A stretch of DNA of 64,000 nt from contig NZ_CP096972.1 of NCBI RefSeq assembly GCF_024758725.1, forward strand, positions 416,001-480,000, read 5' to 3'. Source of the stretch: Sphingomonas sp. SUN039. Its GTDB lineage: Bacteria; Pseudomonadota; Alphaproteobacteria; Sphingomonadales; Sphingomonadaceae. The notes beneath the pieces were generated by a model. That model made no database searches. It saw only the letters and a program-made list of their open reading frames with translations, and was not told the DNA's origin. Shown here piece after piece: positions 54,254-63,418 of the stretch; within the stretch, counting starts at the first letter, position 1; every line of letters starts with the position of its first letter. Made by a program: the position numbers and the translations under genes.

Positions 54254-54865
54254 TTACGGGCGAACCTGGTTACCCTGTTCTTGCAGGAGCTCTTCAAGCA
54301 ATGCGTGCAACGGTCGCAAATTTGGCGTACCTTTTTCGGCAGAATCTGTCGCTGTTTCAAGAGCTTGTATATAGTCCGGGCGCCGTTTCCGTATCAATTC
54401 CGGAAGGATGGGATTGCCGTCTATCCATTTACCGAGCTTCATACAGAGTATAAAATAGCATGCCGCGCGGGCTGTCCGCCCATTTCCGTTAACAAAGGGA
54501 TGAATATGGTTGAGCTTCCACAGAACAAAGGCCGACAGAAAGACAGGATCGACAATTTCCCACTTCCTATTCACCTCGTCGATGAACATGTGCATCAGTG
54601 CGGGGACTTGGTAATGAGGTGGGGGTTCGTATTTGCCGACCCTGACGCCGCAGGGTCTAAGTTGACCAGCTGATGCGTGCAAACATGATATGGAATGGTG
54701 GTTCAGCGACAGAAAAAATTCGAGCGACACCATGTCGCGTTGCAGCGCCAAAGAGGCGTTCACGAACGACCGCAAAAACGTATATTGGCGATCAAGATTC
54801 TCAATCGCCAAATTCTGGTATGCGGGGTTTTGCTCGTCCCTACCGACCAAATCGTAAATGTACAT
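54254..54865 (-). CDS. Fic-domain protein (putative AMPylating toxin)
   Basis: 203 residues. The Fic active-site loop HPFVNGNGRTAR at 122-133 is complete (HPFx[D/E/N]GNGRxxR), with VLWKLNH just before. No obvious inhibitory (S/T)xxxE(G/N) helix within the protein. Likely transfers AMP (or other nucleotide moieties) to a Ser/Thr/Tyr of a target protein. It sits 4 bases downstream of a small gene, and AT-rich codon use contrasts with the flanking ubiE and mutM, suggesting horizontal transfer. Confidence 0.85.
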   Translation of the reverse strand: MYIYDLVGRDEQNPAYQNLAIENLDRQYTFLRSFVNASLALQRDMVSLEFFLSLNHHSISCLHASAGQLRPCGVRVGKYEPPPHYQVPALMHMFIDEVNRKWEIVDPVFLSAFVLWKLNHIHPFVNGNGRTARAACYFILCMKLGKWIDGNPILPELIRKRRPDYIQALETATDSAEKGTPNLRPLHALLEELLQEQGNQVRP

Positions 54866-54869
54866 ACGA

Positions 54870-55106
54870 CTAGGTTGCAGAACCTTCCAGTTCAGTCAAT
54901 CGTGCATAAACCTTGTCGCGTGTTACTTCGCTGCTTCCCGGCAGGTTTCCATAAATATAGGATACTCTTTCTGCCAAAAGGTCAGCTCGGGTTGCTGGCT
55001 TTCTCGGTGTAAGCAGGGTTTCAAGAATCTGCGGTTTGGTAGCGATGCTTTCAGGTATCATTCCGCTTACCCCCAATTTTGTGTCTGCAACGCCAACAAT
55101 GGACAT
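54870..55106 (-). CDS. Small upstream partner of Fic (putative antitoxin)
   Basis: 78 residues with an excellent GGAGG site 5-6 bases before the ATG. Helical, no recognised motif; the class I antitoxin motif (S/T)xxxE(G/N) is not clearly present (RLTELEG is near but mis-spaced). Position before fic and tight coupling suggest an antitoxin or accessory. Low GC. Confidence 0.5.
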   Translation of the reverse strand: MSIVGVADTKLGVSGMIPESIATKPQILETLLTPRKPATRADLLAERVSYIYGNLPGSSEVTRDKVYARLTELEGSAT

Positions 55107-55141
55107 GATCGCCTCCTGACGTCAATGGCAGGTTAATGTTC

Positions 55142-55169
55142 TATATATGTTCCAAGCCGACTATGTCAA
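55142..55169 (-). promoter_or_regulatory. Consensus promoter of the Fic module
   Basis: Reverse strand TTGACA (55169-55164), 16-base spacer, TATATA (55147-55142). Direct TGTTC repeats flank the -10 and may bind an autoregulator. Close to the perfect sigma70 consensus, unlike neighbouring chromosomal genes. Confidence 0.6.
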
Positions 55170-55329
55170 GGTCTAGAGGCAAGCAATACAATCGGTCGTT
55201 GGATAGGCCTAACGCATACCAGATGCTGAGGTTTCGGGACATTGGTAAGTTTTCATCATGTGCAGAAATGCGTTGGTACCACCGCAGCTCGCGCTTGACC
55301 GCCGATGGCGCACGCGTCAGCGAACCGAT

Positions 55330-56145
55330 ATGCCCGAGCTTCCCGAAGTCGAAACCACCGTGCGCGGCCTGCGGCCCTTTCTTGAGGGACAGGTGCTGGC
55401 CTCGGTCGAGGCGCGCCGTCCCGATCTGCGCCGTGCCTTTCCAGTCGATCTGCGGCAGCGGTTGACGGGCGCGCGGGTGACGGTGCTGTCACGTCGCGCG
55501 AAATACGGGATCGTCGAGACCGATCGCGGCGATGCGATGGTGTTTCACCTCGGCATGTCGGGGCGTTGGCGGGTCGATCCCGAAGAGATCGGGACGCACG
55601 ACCATCTGGTGCTCGAAACCGGGTCGGGCCACCGGCTGACGCTCAACGATGCGCGGCGGTTCGGGTCGGTCGATCTGGTGGCGCGCGATGCGCTCGAGGC
55701 GTGGCCACCGTTTGCGGCGCTGGGGCCGGAACCGCTCGGGCCTGAGCTGACAGGCGCGTATCTGGCGCGGGTGCTCGAAGGACGCATGGCCACGATCAAG
55801 GCGATGCTCCTCGACCAGCGAATCGTTGCGGGGCTGGGCAACATCTATGTGTGCGAGGCGCTCAACCTGACCGGTATTGGTCCACGCAAACCCGCCGGAC
55901 AGGTACCGCGCCAACGCCTCGATGCGCTGGTCGAGGCGATCCGGGGCGTCCTGCTCGCGGCTATCGAGGCGGGCGGATCGACCCTGCGAGATTATGCTCG
56001 CCCCGACGGCCAGCTCGGCTATTTCGCCAAGCAATGGCGCGTCTATGGCCGCGAAGGCGAGGCGTGTCCGTGCGGCAAGGGGAAGGTGGTCCGGCTGATC
56101 GACAGCGGGCGTTCGACCTTTTCGTGTCCTGCCTGTCAGCGATAG
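55330..56145 (+). CDS. mutM: Formamidopyrimidine-DNA glycosylase
   Basis: 271 residues from ATG 55330 (catalytic Pro1-Glu2 after Met removal: MPELPEVETTVRGL). AKYGIVETDRG, FHLGMSGRW, MLLDQRIVAGLGNIYVCEAL, and the zinc finger CPCGKGKV..CPACQR. Removes 8-oxoguanine. The in-frame upstream extension to 55258 is rejected because Pro2 must be N-terminal. Confidence 0.97.
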   Translation: MPELPEVETTVRGLRPFLEGQVLASVEARRPDLRRAFPVDLRQRLTGARVTVLSRRAKYGIVETDRGDAMVFHLGMSGRWRVDPEEIGTHDHLVLETGSGHRLTLNDARRFGSVDLVARDALEAWPPFAALGPEPLGPELTGAYLARVLEGRMATIKAMLLDQRIVAGLGNIYVCEALNLTGIGPRKPAGQVPRQRLDALVEAIRGVLLAAIEAGGSTLRDYARPDGQLGYFAKQWRVYGREGEACPCGKGKVVRLIDSGRSTFSCPACQR

Positions 56146-56214
56146 GTTGACCGACAGCACCCTCGTGGCTATGGGCCGCGCCTTCATTCCGAACACAGAT
56201 TTATCGAGGACTTC

Positions 56215-56478
56215 ATGGCGAATACGCCCCAGGCTAAAAAGCGCATCCGGCGCAACGACCGTCGCGCCGAAGTAAATGGCGCGCGGGTCGGTCGCATTCG
56301 TACCTTTGTGAAGAAGGTCGAGCTGGCGCTGGTCGCCGGTGACAAGGGTGCAGCGGCAGCGGCACTGGCCGCCGCGCAGCCCGAAATTGCGCGTGGCGTT
56401 GCCAAGGGCGTGATGCACAAGAACACCGCGTCGCGGAAGTTCGCGCGCCTGACAAAGCGGGTCGCGGCGCTCGCCTGA
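56215..56478 (+). CDS. rpsT: 30S ribosomal protein S20
   Basis: 87 residues. [50 protein letters not shown]. Binds the bottom of 16S rRNA. Separately terminated, upstream of dnaA. Confidence 0.97.
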   Translation: MANTPQAKKRIRRNDRRAEVNGARVGRIRTFVKKVELALVAGDKGAAAAALAAAQPEIARGVAKGVMHKNTASRKFARLTKRVAALA

Positions 56479-56516
56479 ATATCGCCGTCCCGATACGGGA
56501 CGAGAGGGATTCGAAG

Positions 56517-56549
56517 GCCCCGCCGGTCACCCGACCGGCGGGGCTTTTT
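56517..56549 (+). terminator. Rho-independent terminator of rpsT
   Basis: 12-base perfect stem (56517-56528 with 56533-56544), ACCC loop and five T residues. Confidence 0.93.
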
Positions 56550-56905
56550 ACGTTGCAAATCGATGACGGAAAAAAGTCAGGGATTCCCGCGATTCGGGCG
56601 GTTCACATTCGGTTACACTCGCGAAAAATGGCGTAAAACAGCCACTTGACCCGAATTTGGCGCAATTCCGTGAGTCCTGCGCGTCAACCGATATATTTCA
56701 TTTTTTTTAAGGCTGCATGGCTTGCGCGGCCCCGCATCGGCGCTCAAAAAAGTCGGCGAGGGACGACGCGACTCACCCGTCGCGACCAGCACCAGTGTCG
56801 AAGTTCGCAGAAATAAACGGCTTTTCTGCGTTCGGGACTTGTGTGCTGTGCGCGTGGCGATTCGGGTCCGATCCCAAGGCATGCGGGACGGAGAGGCGGG
56901 GAAAA
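56550..56905 (+). other. rpsT-dnaA intergenic region
   Basis: About 355 bases with no convincing gene; an ORF in the dnaA frame extends back to 56717 but has no start site support. Upstream half is AT-richer and includes TTGACCC and a T8 run (56698-56709). I see no close match to the DnaA box TTATCCACA, so it is more likely the dnaA leader than a replication origin. Confidence 0.5.
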
Positions 56906-58279
56906 TTGGCGTCGGGGGATGATCTGGACAGCGTTATCGAGGATCGCGCGGCGGCGGTCTGGCCGACGATCCGCGACGGTCTGCGTCGCGATATCGGCGC
57001 GCGCAGTTTCGACCAGTGGCTCGGGCGCACCCGTTACGACGGCTTTTGCAAGGTCGACCGCACCGTGGCGCTCGCGCTCCCGTCCGCGTTCATGGCCAAT
57101 TGGGTGCAAAAGAATTTTGCCGACCGGCTGAATCTGGCCTGGCGCACGGCGCTGCCCGATGTCACCGGGGTCCGCATCCTCGCCGACGATGGCGATGTTG
57201 TTCAGAATTTCACGGCGGCGGCCGCCGTTGCCGAAACGCCCGCCGCAGCGGTCGAACCTGCCTTCCGCTTCGACCCGCGTCTGACGTTCGACAATTTCCT
57301 TGTCGGCGACAGCAACCGTATCGCGCACAATGCCGCGCGCGCGATTGCCGAGGGCGGGCCGATGCGGTTCAACCCGCTGTTCGTGCATGGGCCGACGGGG
57401 CAGGGCAAGACGCATCTGCTTCATGCCATCGGCCACGGCTATATGGCGCGCAAACCGCACGCCCGCGTGCTGTACATGTCGGCGGAACGGTTCATGATCG
57501 ATTTCGTCCATGCCATGCGGACCAAGGATACGCTGGCGTTCAAGGCGCGGCTGCGCTCGGTCGACCTGCTCATGATCGACGATTTCCAGTTCATCGCGGG
57601 CAAGGAAACGACGCAGGAGGAATTCCTCTATACCGTCGACGAACTGATGCGCGGCGGGCGTCGCCTGATCATCAGCGCCGACCGGTCGCCGCACGAGTTG
57701 GACGGCATCGAGGGGCGCATCCTCTCGCGCCTGACGCAGGGCCTCGTCGTCGATATCCAGCCCGCCGACTATGCGCTGCGCCGCGCCATCGTCGAGGCCA
57801 AGGCGAATGCCATGCCGCAGGCGATTCCGCCGCTGGTCCGCGACCTGCTGGCCGCGCGCATCGCCTCGAACATCCGCGAACTCGAAGGCGGCCTCAACCG
57901 GCTCGTCGCCTATGCTGCGTTGAACGACCGCCCCATCGACGAGGCATTTGCCGAGGACACGCTGGCCGACATGTTCCGCGCGGGGCGGCGGCGCGTGACG
58001 ATCGACGAAATCCAGAAGCGCGTATCGGACCATTTCAAGATCCGTCAGGCCGAAATGGTGTCGGCAAGGCGTGCCCGCGTGGTCGCAAGGCCCCGCCAGA
58101 TCGCGATGTATTTGTCGAAGCAATTGACCCCGCGGTCATTGCCCGAAATCGGGCGCCGCTTCGGCGGGCGCGACCACACCACGGTCATCCATGCGGTCAA
58201 GCAGATCGAAAAGCTCCGCGCGGCGGACACCGAGATCGACGCCGACGTGCGGTTGCTGCTTCGAAGCCTCGAAGGCTAA
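56906..58279 (+). CDS. dnaA: Chromosomal replication initiator DnaA
   Basis: 457 residues from the TTG (MASGDDLDSV) after aggcgggg. Domain I (1-75), linker, AAA+ with NPLFVHGPTGQGKTHLLHAI (Walker A), LLMIDDFQFIAG (Walker B), and domain IV GRRFGGRDHTTVIHAV. Opens oriC and loads the helicase. Overlaps the convergent DUF4136 gene by 4 bases. Confidence 0.96.
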   Translation: MASGDDLDSVIEDRAAAVWPTIRDGLRRDIGARSFDQWLGRTRYDGFCKVDRTVALALPSAFMANWVQKNFADRLNLAWRTALPDVTGVRILADDGDVVQNFTAAAAVAETPAAAVEPAFRFDPRLTFDNFLVGDSNRIAHNAARAIAEGGPMRFNPLFVHGPTGQGKTHLLHAIGHGYMARKPHARVLYMSAERFMIDFVHAMRTKDTLAFKARLRSVDLLMIDDFQFIAGKETTQEEFLYTVDELMRGGRRLIISADRSPHELDGIEGRILSRLTQGLVVDIQPADYALRRAIVEAKANAMPQAIPPLVRDLLAARIASNIRELEGGLNRLVAYAALNDRPIDEAFAEDTLADMFRAGRRRVTIDEIQKRVSDHFKIRQAEMVSARRARVVARPRQIAMYLSKQLTPRSLPEIGRRFGGRDHTTVIHAVKQIEKLRAADTEIDADVRLLLRSLEG

Positions 58280-58956
58280 CGCTTCTGCCGCTCCGGCGGC
58301 GCCACCGTAATCCGCACCGTCTGGCCGCTGTTCCCCGGGAACCCGGTAAACATCGCTTCGATCAGGTTCGGCACCAACGTCGTCAGGTCGTTGTCCGAAG
58401 ACATCGCTTTCGCCGTCCCCTCGAACACGCGCTCGCGGCTGCCCTTGCGCTCGATCTTCATCGTCAGTTCGGACTGGTAGACGGTGTAGCTTTCGACCTC
58501 GTCGTAGCGCGATCCGTAGAGGAACGGATCGTCATAGCCATAGATCCAGGCGCGGCGACCGAAGCCCCAATAGGGTCGATACGGCCCCCAGCCGTTCGAA
58601 TAGCCAAAGCGCGGGCCATAGCCTGCCCCGAAGCCGCCCGGCCCGAACCCCGGCACGGACCGCACCCGGTCGCGCCCCTTGTCGACGCCATAGTCGAGCC
58701 GCACGACGAGGTTCGCGTCCCCCGGCGCAACCGCTCGCGTATAGCCATAGCCTGCCAGCCGCTGTGCTACCGTGTTCGCATATTGCGCGAACTCCAGACT
58801 GTTATCGAGCCGCGGGTTCTCGGCGATAATGGCAAACGTCTGACCCTGTGGCGCGGGCAGTTGCTGAAAGCGCGAAACCTGCGCCTGAAACGGCGCGGCG
58901 CACCCGGCAAGGGCAAGGAGTGCGGCGGGGGCGAGAGCGGTGAGAAAGCGGTTCAT
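58276..58956 (-). CDS. DUF4136 lipoprotein
   Basis: 226 residues. Lipobox LALAGC (RFLTALAPAALLALAGC). FAIIAENPRLDNSLEF and an end domain VPNLIEAMFTGFPGNSG match DUF4136. A Gly/Tyr/Pro-rich middle (about 105-145) is low complexity. Membrane-anchored, function unknown. Start 58956 has agaggg just upstream. Confidence 0.8.
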   Translation of the reverse strand: MNRFLTALAPAALLALAGCAAPFQAQVSRFQQLPAPQGQTFAIIAENPRLDNSLEFAQYANTVAQRLAGYGYTRAVAPGDANLVVRLDYGVDKGRDRVRSVPGFGPGGFGAGYGPRFGYSNGWGPYRPYWGFGRRAWIYGYDDPFLYGSRYDEVESYTVYQSELTMKIERKGSRERVFEGTAKAMSSDNDLTTLVPNLIEAMFTGFPGNSGQTVRITVAPPERQKR

Positions 58957-59036
58957 GGCGACCCTCTTATCATAAGTCGACCGGATGTGGTCGATCTGCG
59001 TTGAACGGGTGGTGAACGCGTGGACCGCGCGCAAGT

Positions 59037-60386
59037 TCAAGCGGTGCTGACGAGCCGGTAGCCGACTGCGGGTTCGTTCAGGATAAGTCTCGGATGCGAC
59101 GGGTCGACCTCGAGCTTTTGCCTGAGGGTGCGGACCGCAACGCGCAGATAGTCGATATGGTCGACCTGCGCCGGGCCCCAGACCGCACGCAACAGGTGCG
59201 CGTGGCTCAACACGCGCCCGGCATGTTTCGCCAGTTCGGCGAGCACCGCATATTCCTTCGGCGTCAGGTGGATGGTTATGCCATCCCGCGATACCGCGCG
59301 GCTGCGGAGATCGACGACAACATCGCCGAAATTCAGCGGATCGTGGTCCGGGCCGGGGCCGAGATCGGCAAGCGATTCGATGTAGCGGTCGAGTTTCACT
59401 GTTTCGGCGGCGACCTCGGCGACGAGCGTTTTGTCGGCTGTCCCCTCGCGACGCAAGGCGCGCGCGGCCGCCCCGATGGCGTTCAAGCGCGGCTTGATGT
59501 CCGCGCCGATCGAGCCGAGCAGCACCGACCGCATCCGGTCGCGTTCACGCAGCGCCACTACCTCGCGCGCTTCGCGCTCGACTGCGGCGCGTGCCATCGC
59601 CAGCGCAATCTGGTCGAGCAGGCTGCCGAGCAGCGGCAGTTGGTCGTTGGCGACGGGGGAGAGGCCATCGTCGCGCGCCAGCCCCACGGCGGCCAAAATG
59701 GCACTATCCGATGTTACCGGGCGAAACTGCCAGTCGGCCAGGTTCAGACGTTTAACGCCACGACCTACCGGATCGCCGCTGCTGAGCGCCACGCCGGCCG
59801 CCGCGATATCGCTGGGCGCCAGCGAGGCGATCCCCGGTGCCCCGGCAATGCACACGGGCGCTTCGGGCGGCCCTGCCATCATGACTGCGTTGCACCCGAA
59901 CAGGCGGGCGAGATCGTCGACGCTGACGGCAGAAATGCCGTCCCGGTCGGTGCACGAGAGCAGGCGGCGCGCGAACCCGGCAATCGCCGCATTGCGCGCC
60001 GCATGTGCCGCCGCGATCCGGGCCTGCTCGCGCAGGCGCGCCGCAAGCTGGCTGGTGACGACTGCGACCACAAAGAGGACGACGACCGTGACGATATCCG
60101 CCGGACGATCGATCCGCAGCGTATGATAAGGCGCGGTGAACCAGTAATTATACGCGAGTGCAGACGCCACGGCAGCAGCGAGCGCAGGCCGCAATCCTGC
60201 ATAGATTGCCGCTGCGAGCACAGCGGGAATGTAGAGCAGCACGACGGGCTCAGCACCCCATCGCTCCGAAACGAGCAAGCCGGCAAGGGTTGCCACGGCG
60301 ACAGCCAACAGCGCTGCGGCATAGCGCGTGATCGACACCGACAGCGCAGGTGTGTCGCCCCTCAGGGTCGTGGCATGGTGTTCCAT
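59037..60386 (-). CDS. One-piece KdpD-like sensor fused to KdpE-type winged helix
   Basis: 449 residues from ATG 60386. Four membrane helices (about 22-40, 46-64, 66-82, 96-115) with YNYWFTAPYHTLRIDRPADI (80-99) match KdpD's DUF4118. A GAF-like region (about 135-275) follows. DHp-like helices (284-345) read LLGSIGADIKPRL where KdpD has SHDLRTPL, so the phospho-accepting His is Ala295. No HATPase and no receiver domain follow; residues 353-447 are an OmpR/KdpE winged helix (LTPKEYAVLAELAKHAGRV, VAVRTLRQKLEVDP, NEPAVGYRLV). Divergent from kup; an inverted repeat lies in the kup promoter. Apparent one-component membrane-bound potassium regulator. Confidence 0.85.
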   Translation of the reverse strand: MEHHATTLRGDTPALSVSITRYAAALLAVAVATLAGLLVSERWGAEPVVLLYIPAVLAAAIYAGLRPALAAAVASALAYNYWFTAPYHTLRIDRPADIVTVVVLFVVAVVTSQLAARLREQARIAAAHAARNAAIAGFARRLLSCTDRDGISAVSVDDLARLFGCNAVMMAGPPEAPVCIAGAPGIASLAPSDIAAAGVALSSGDPVGRGVKRLNLADWQFRPVTSDSAILAAVGLARDDGLSPVANDQLPLLGSLLDQIALAMARAAVEREAREVVALRERDRMRSVLLGSIGADIKPRLNAIGAAARALRREGTADKTLVAEVAAETVKLDRYIESLADLGPGPDHDPLNFGDVVVDLRSRAVSRDGITIHLTPKEYAVLAELAKHAGRVLSHAHLLRAVWGPAQVDHIDYLRVAVRTLRQKLEVDPSHPRLILNEPAVGYRLVSTA

Positions 60387-60436
60387 GCGCCCAAAATGAA
60401 CTTGCCTGGCCCTTTCGTCGAGGGGGTCGGGAAGTT

Positions 60437-60465
60437 TTGCATGTGATTCCACATGGAATTTTAAT
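60437..60465 (+). promoter_or_regulatory. Predicted kup promoter with inverted repeat in the spacer
   Basis: TTGCAT (60437-60442), 17-base spacer, TTTAAT (60460-60465). ATTCC-ACAT-GGAAT (60446-60459) fills the spacer, a fitting site for a dimeric regulator. ATG of kup lies at 60490. Confidence 0.5.
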
Positions 60466-60489
60466 GCGGTTCGGCACCATTGCGCGGCG

Positions 60490-62406
60490 ATGGAAAACAC
60501 CAAAACTCTACCGCCTGCTGCCGAGAGCGCGACGGATTCGCATTCGCCTCAAGGCAGCACTTCGGCCCTTACGCTCGGCGCGCTCGGCGTCGTGTTCGGC
60601 GATATCGGAACGAGCCCGCTCTATGCCCTGCAGGCGACACTCGACCCGCGCTACCATCTCGGGGTCAACGTGACCGACCTCTACGGTATCGTCAGCCTGA
60701 TCTTCTGGTCGTTCGTCTTCGTCGTCACGGTGAAATACGTCTTCATCGTCATGCGCTGCGATAATCACGGCGAGGGCGGCAGCCTTGCGCTCTATGCGCT
60801 GATCAAGCGCATGCTGGGCGCGGCGGCACCGAAAGGCTGGCTGCTGATCTTCGCCTTGTTTGCGACCGCGCTATTCTATGCGGACGCGATGCTCACCCCC
60901 GCGATTTCGGTGATCTCTGCCGTCGAAGGTTTGGGCGTCGTCAGCTCGGCATTCCAGCCCTATATCGTCTGGATCGCCCTCTCGATCCTGATCGGACTGT
61001 TCGCAATCCAGCGTCACGGCACCCACCGCGTCGGACGATTCTTCGGCCCGGTCATGCTGGTCTATTTCGCGACCATTGCGGCGATGGGCGTGGTCCATAT
61101 CGTCGATTATCCGCAAGTGCTCGGTGCCCTTAGCCCGGTGCACCTGTGGGGCTTTTTCGCCGCGCATCCTTTTTATTCGTTCCTGTCGCTTGGCGCGGTG
61201 GTCTATGCCGTGACCGGGGCCGAAGCCCTTTATGCTGATATGGGCCATTTCGGTCGCAAGCCGATCACGCTCGCCTGGCTGTCGATCGCCATGCCTGCGC
61301 TTATGCTCAATTATATGGGGCAGGCGGCCATGCTGCTCCGCAACCCTGCGTTTGCCGACAATCCGTTCTTTCATATGGTGCCGCCGTCGCTGACCATCCC
61401 GCTGCTCGTCATCGCGACACTGGCCACGATCATCGCCAGCCAGGCGGTAATCTCGGGCGCGTTCTCGGTCACCCAGCAAGCGATCCAGCTCGGCTTCATC
61501 CCGCGCATGCAAATTCTCCACACCTCGTCGCAGGCGAAAGGCCAGATCTATCTGCCGGTGATCAACTGGGCACTGGCAACGATGGTCGCGCTGCTTGTCG
61601 TCACCTTCCAGCATTCCGCCGCAATGTTGCCTGCCTATGGACTCGCCGTGGTGGGCACGATGCTGATCACGACCCTGATGCAGTATATCGTGGTGTTCCG
61701 CATCTGGCGTGCGCCGCTGTGGCGCGGGGCGATCGGCTTTGCGACCTTCATCACCGTCGATCTCCTCTTCCTCGCCTCGGGCTTTGCCAAATTGTTCGAG
61801 GGTGCCTGGTTCCCCATCCTGATGGGCCTCGTCATCTTCACCCTGCTGACGACCTGGGCAAAGGGGCGGCGGATCATGCGCGACCGGCTCGACGAAGGGG
61901 CAATGCCGCTCTCGGCGTTCATCGCCTCGGCCGCCGAGTCGGTGCACCGCGTGCGCGGCACATCGGTGTTCATGTCGGCAACGCCGGACAGCATCCCCGC
62001 CGCTCTGCTCCACAATCTGAAGCACAACCAGGTGCTGCACGAACGGATCATCCTGTTGACGGTGCAGGTGGCAGGCGTGCCGCACGTCGAGCCCGATGCC
62101 CGCTCGGAAGTCACCGTGCTTGGCGATGGCTTCTTCCGCGTCGTGCTCCGCTACGGATTCATGGAGGAAATCGACATCCCGCGCGATCTCGCCGGTATTT
62201 CGACCTGCGGCGAACCGTTCAACATGATGGCGACGAGCTTCTTCCTCGGTCGTCAGAAGCTGATCGCGTCGAAGCAACGACCGGGCATGGCGTTGTGGCG
62301 CGAACAGCTGTTCGCCTGGATGTCGAAGAACAGCGAAAGCGCGATGGAGTTCTTCAAGCTGCCGACCAACCGCGTCGTCGAACTCGGCAGCCAGGTGCAG
62401 ATCTAG
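60490..62406 (+). CDS. kup: Low-affinity potassium uptake protein Kup
   Basis: 638 residues, about 12 membrane helices then a C-terminal cytosolic domain. [18 protein letters not shown] and [27 protein letters not shown] and [10 protein letters not shown] are KUP/HAK signatures. Proton-coupled K+ uptake. Divergent from the Kdp-like regulator. Confidence 0.95.
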   Translation: MENTKTLPPAAESATDSHSPQGSTSALTLGALGVVFGDIGTSPLYALQATLDPRYHLGVNVTDLYGIVSLIFWSFVFVVTVKYVFIVMRCDNHGEGGSLALYALIKRMLGAAAPKGWLLIFALFATALFYADAMLTPAISVISAVEGLGVVSSAFQPYIVWIALSILIGLFAIQRHGTHRVGRFFGPVMLVYFATIAAMGVVHIVDYPQVLGALSPVHLWGFFAAHPFYSFLSLGAVVYAVTGAEALYADMGHFGRKPITLAWLSIAMPALMLNYMGQAAMLLRNPAFADNPFFHMVPPSLTIPLLVIATLATIIASQAVISGAFSVTQQAIQLGFIPRMQILHTSSQAKGQIYLPVINWALATMVALLVVTFQHSAAMLPAYGLAVVGTMLITTLMQYIVVFRIWRAPLWRGAIGFATFITVDLLFLASGFAKLFEGAWFPILMGLVIFTLLTTWAKGRRIMRDRLDEGAMPLSAFIASAAESVHRVRGTSVFMSATPDSIPAALLHNLKHNQVLHERIILLTVQVAGVPHVEPDARSEVTVLGDGFFRVVLRYGFMEEIDIPRDLAGISTCGEPFNMMATSFFLGRQKLIASKQRPGMALWREQLFAWMSKNSESAMEFFKLPTNRVVELGSQVQI

Positions 62407-63413
62407 CGACCCGAAACCAGCCCCAGCGCATCGTATGCCGCCGCCAGCGTCGGCGCGGCCAGTGCCCCCGCGCGCGTTGCGCCGTCGATCAAAATCGCAT
62501 CGATTTCCGGCGACCTGCGCAGCCCTAAATACCGCTCGCGGATTGGGCTAAGTGCCACCACCAGCCGCTCCGCCAGCGCCGCCTTGAACGGGCCGAAATT
62601 CGCGCCGCCGTATTCCGCCAGCACTGCATCGGCGCTGCGGTCGTCAAGCGCGGCCATGATCGTGATCAGGTTCTTCGCCTCGGGTCGACCCTCCAGCCCC
62701 GCGACGTCGCCCGGCAGCGGCTCGGGGTCGGTCTTTGCCTTGCGAATCTTTTGCGCGATCGTGTCGGCGTCGTCGGTCAGATTTACCCGGCTCATGTCGC
62801 TCGGGTCGGACTTCGACATTTTCGCGCTGCCGTCGCGCAAGGACATGATCCGCGCGGCCGCGGGCGGGATGGTCGGTTCGGGCAGGGTGAACACCTCGCG
62901 GCCCGTATCGGCATTGAACTTGACCGCGATGTCGCGCGCCAGTTCCAGATGCTGTTTCTGGTCGTCGCCGACCGGCACATGCGTCGTCTGGTAGAGCAGC
63001 ACGTCGGCCGCCTGCAGCACCGGGTAGTCGAACAGCGCGACACTGGCACCGTCGCGGTTCTTGCCCGCCTTGTCCTTCCACTGCGTCATCCGGTTCAACC
63101 AGCCCATCCGCGCGGTGCCGTTGAGCAGCCAGCACAATTCCGCATGTGCCGGTACGCGAGCCTGATTAAAAAGAACCGACTTGGTGCTATCGATGCCGCA
63201 GGCGACGAGCGCGGCGGCCATATCGGTCAGCGCGTCGCGCCTCGCCTCGCGGGTCATATGGTCCGACAGCGAGTGAAGATCGGCGAGGAAATACAGGCTC
63301 TGCCCGCCCTTGGCCGCGACCTCGTCCTGCATCCGCACCCAGTTGCGGATCGCGCCGAGGTAGTTGCCGAGGTGGAGGTTGCCGGTGGGCTGAATGCCCG
63401 AAAGGACGCGCAT
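62403..63413 (-). CDS. trpS: Tryptophanyl-tRNA synthetase
   Basis: 336 residues from ATG 63413. [18 protein letters not shown] (HIGH region), [35 protein letters not shown] and MSKSDPSD (KMSKS). Cytosolic aminoacylation. Overlaps the end of kup (convergent) by 4 bases; murJ lies 5 bases upstream on the same strand. Confidence 0.97.
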   Translation of the reverse strand: MRVLSGIQPTGNLHLGNYLGAIRNWVRMQDEVAAKGGQSLYFLADLHSLSDHMTREARRDALTDMAAALVACGIDSTKSVLFNQARVPAHAELCWLLNGTARMGWLNRMTQWKDKAGKNRDGASVALFDYPVLQAADVLLYQTTHVPVGDDQKQHLELARDIAVKFNADTGREVFTLPEPTIPPAAARIMSLRDGSAKMSKSDPSDMSRVNLTDDADTIAQKIRKAKTDPEPLPGDVAGLEGRPEAKNLITIMAALDDRSADAVLAEYGGANFGPFKAALAERLVVALSPIRERYLGLRRSPEIDAILIDGATRAGALAAPTLAAAYDALGLVSGR

Positions 63414-63418
63414 GGGGA

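Noticed and set aside
56550-56905. Replication origin next to dnaA
   Set aside because: No DnaA-box cluster seen; in many alphaproteobacteria oriC is not adjacent to dnaA.
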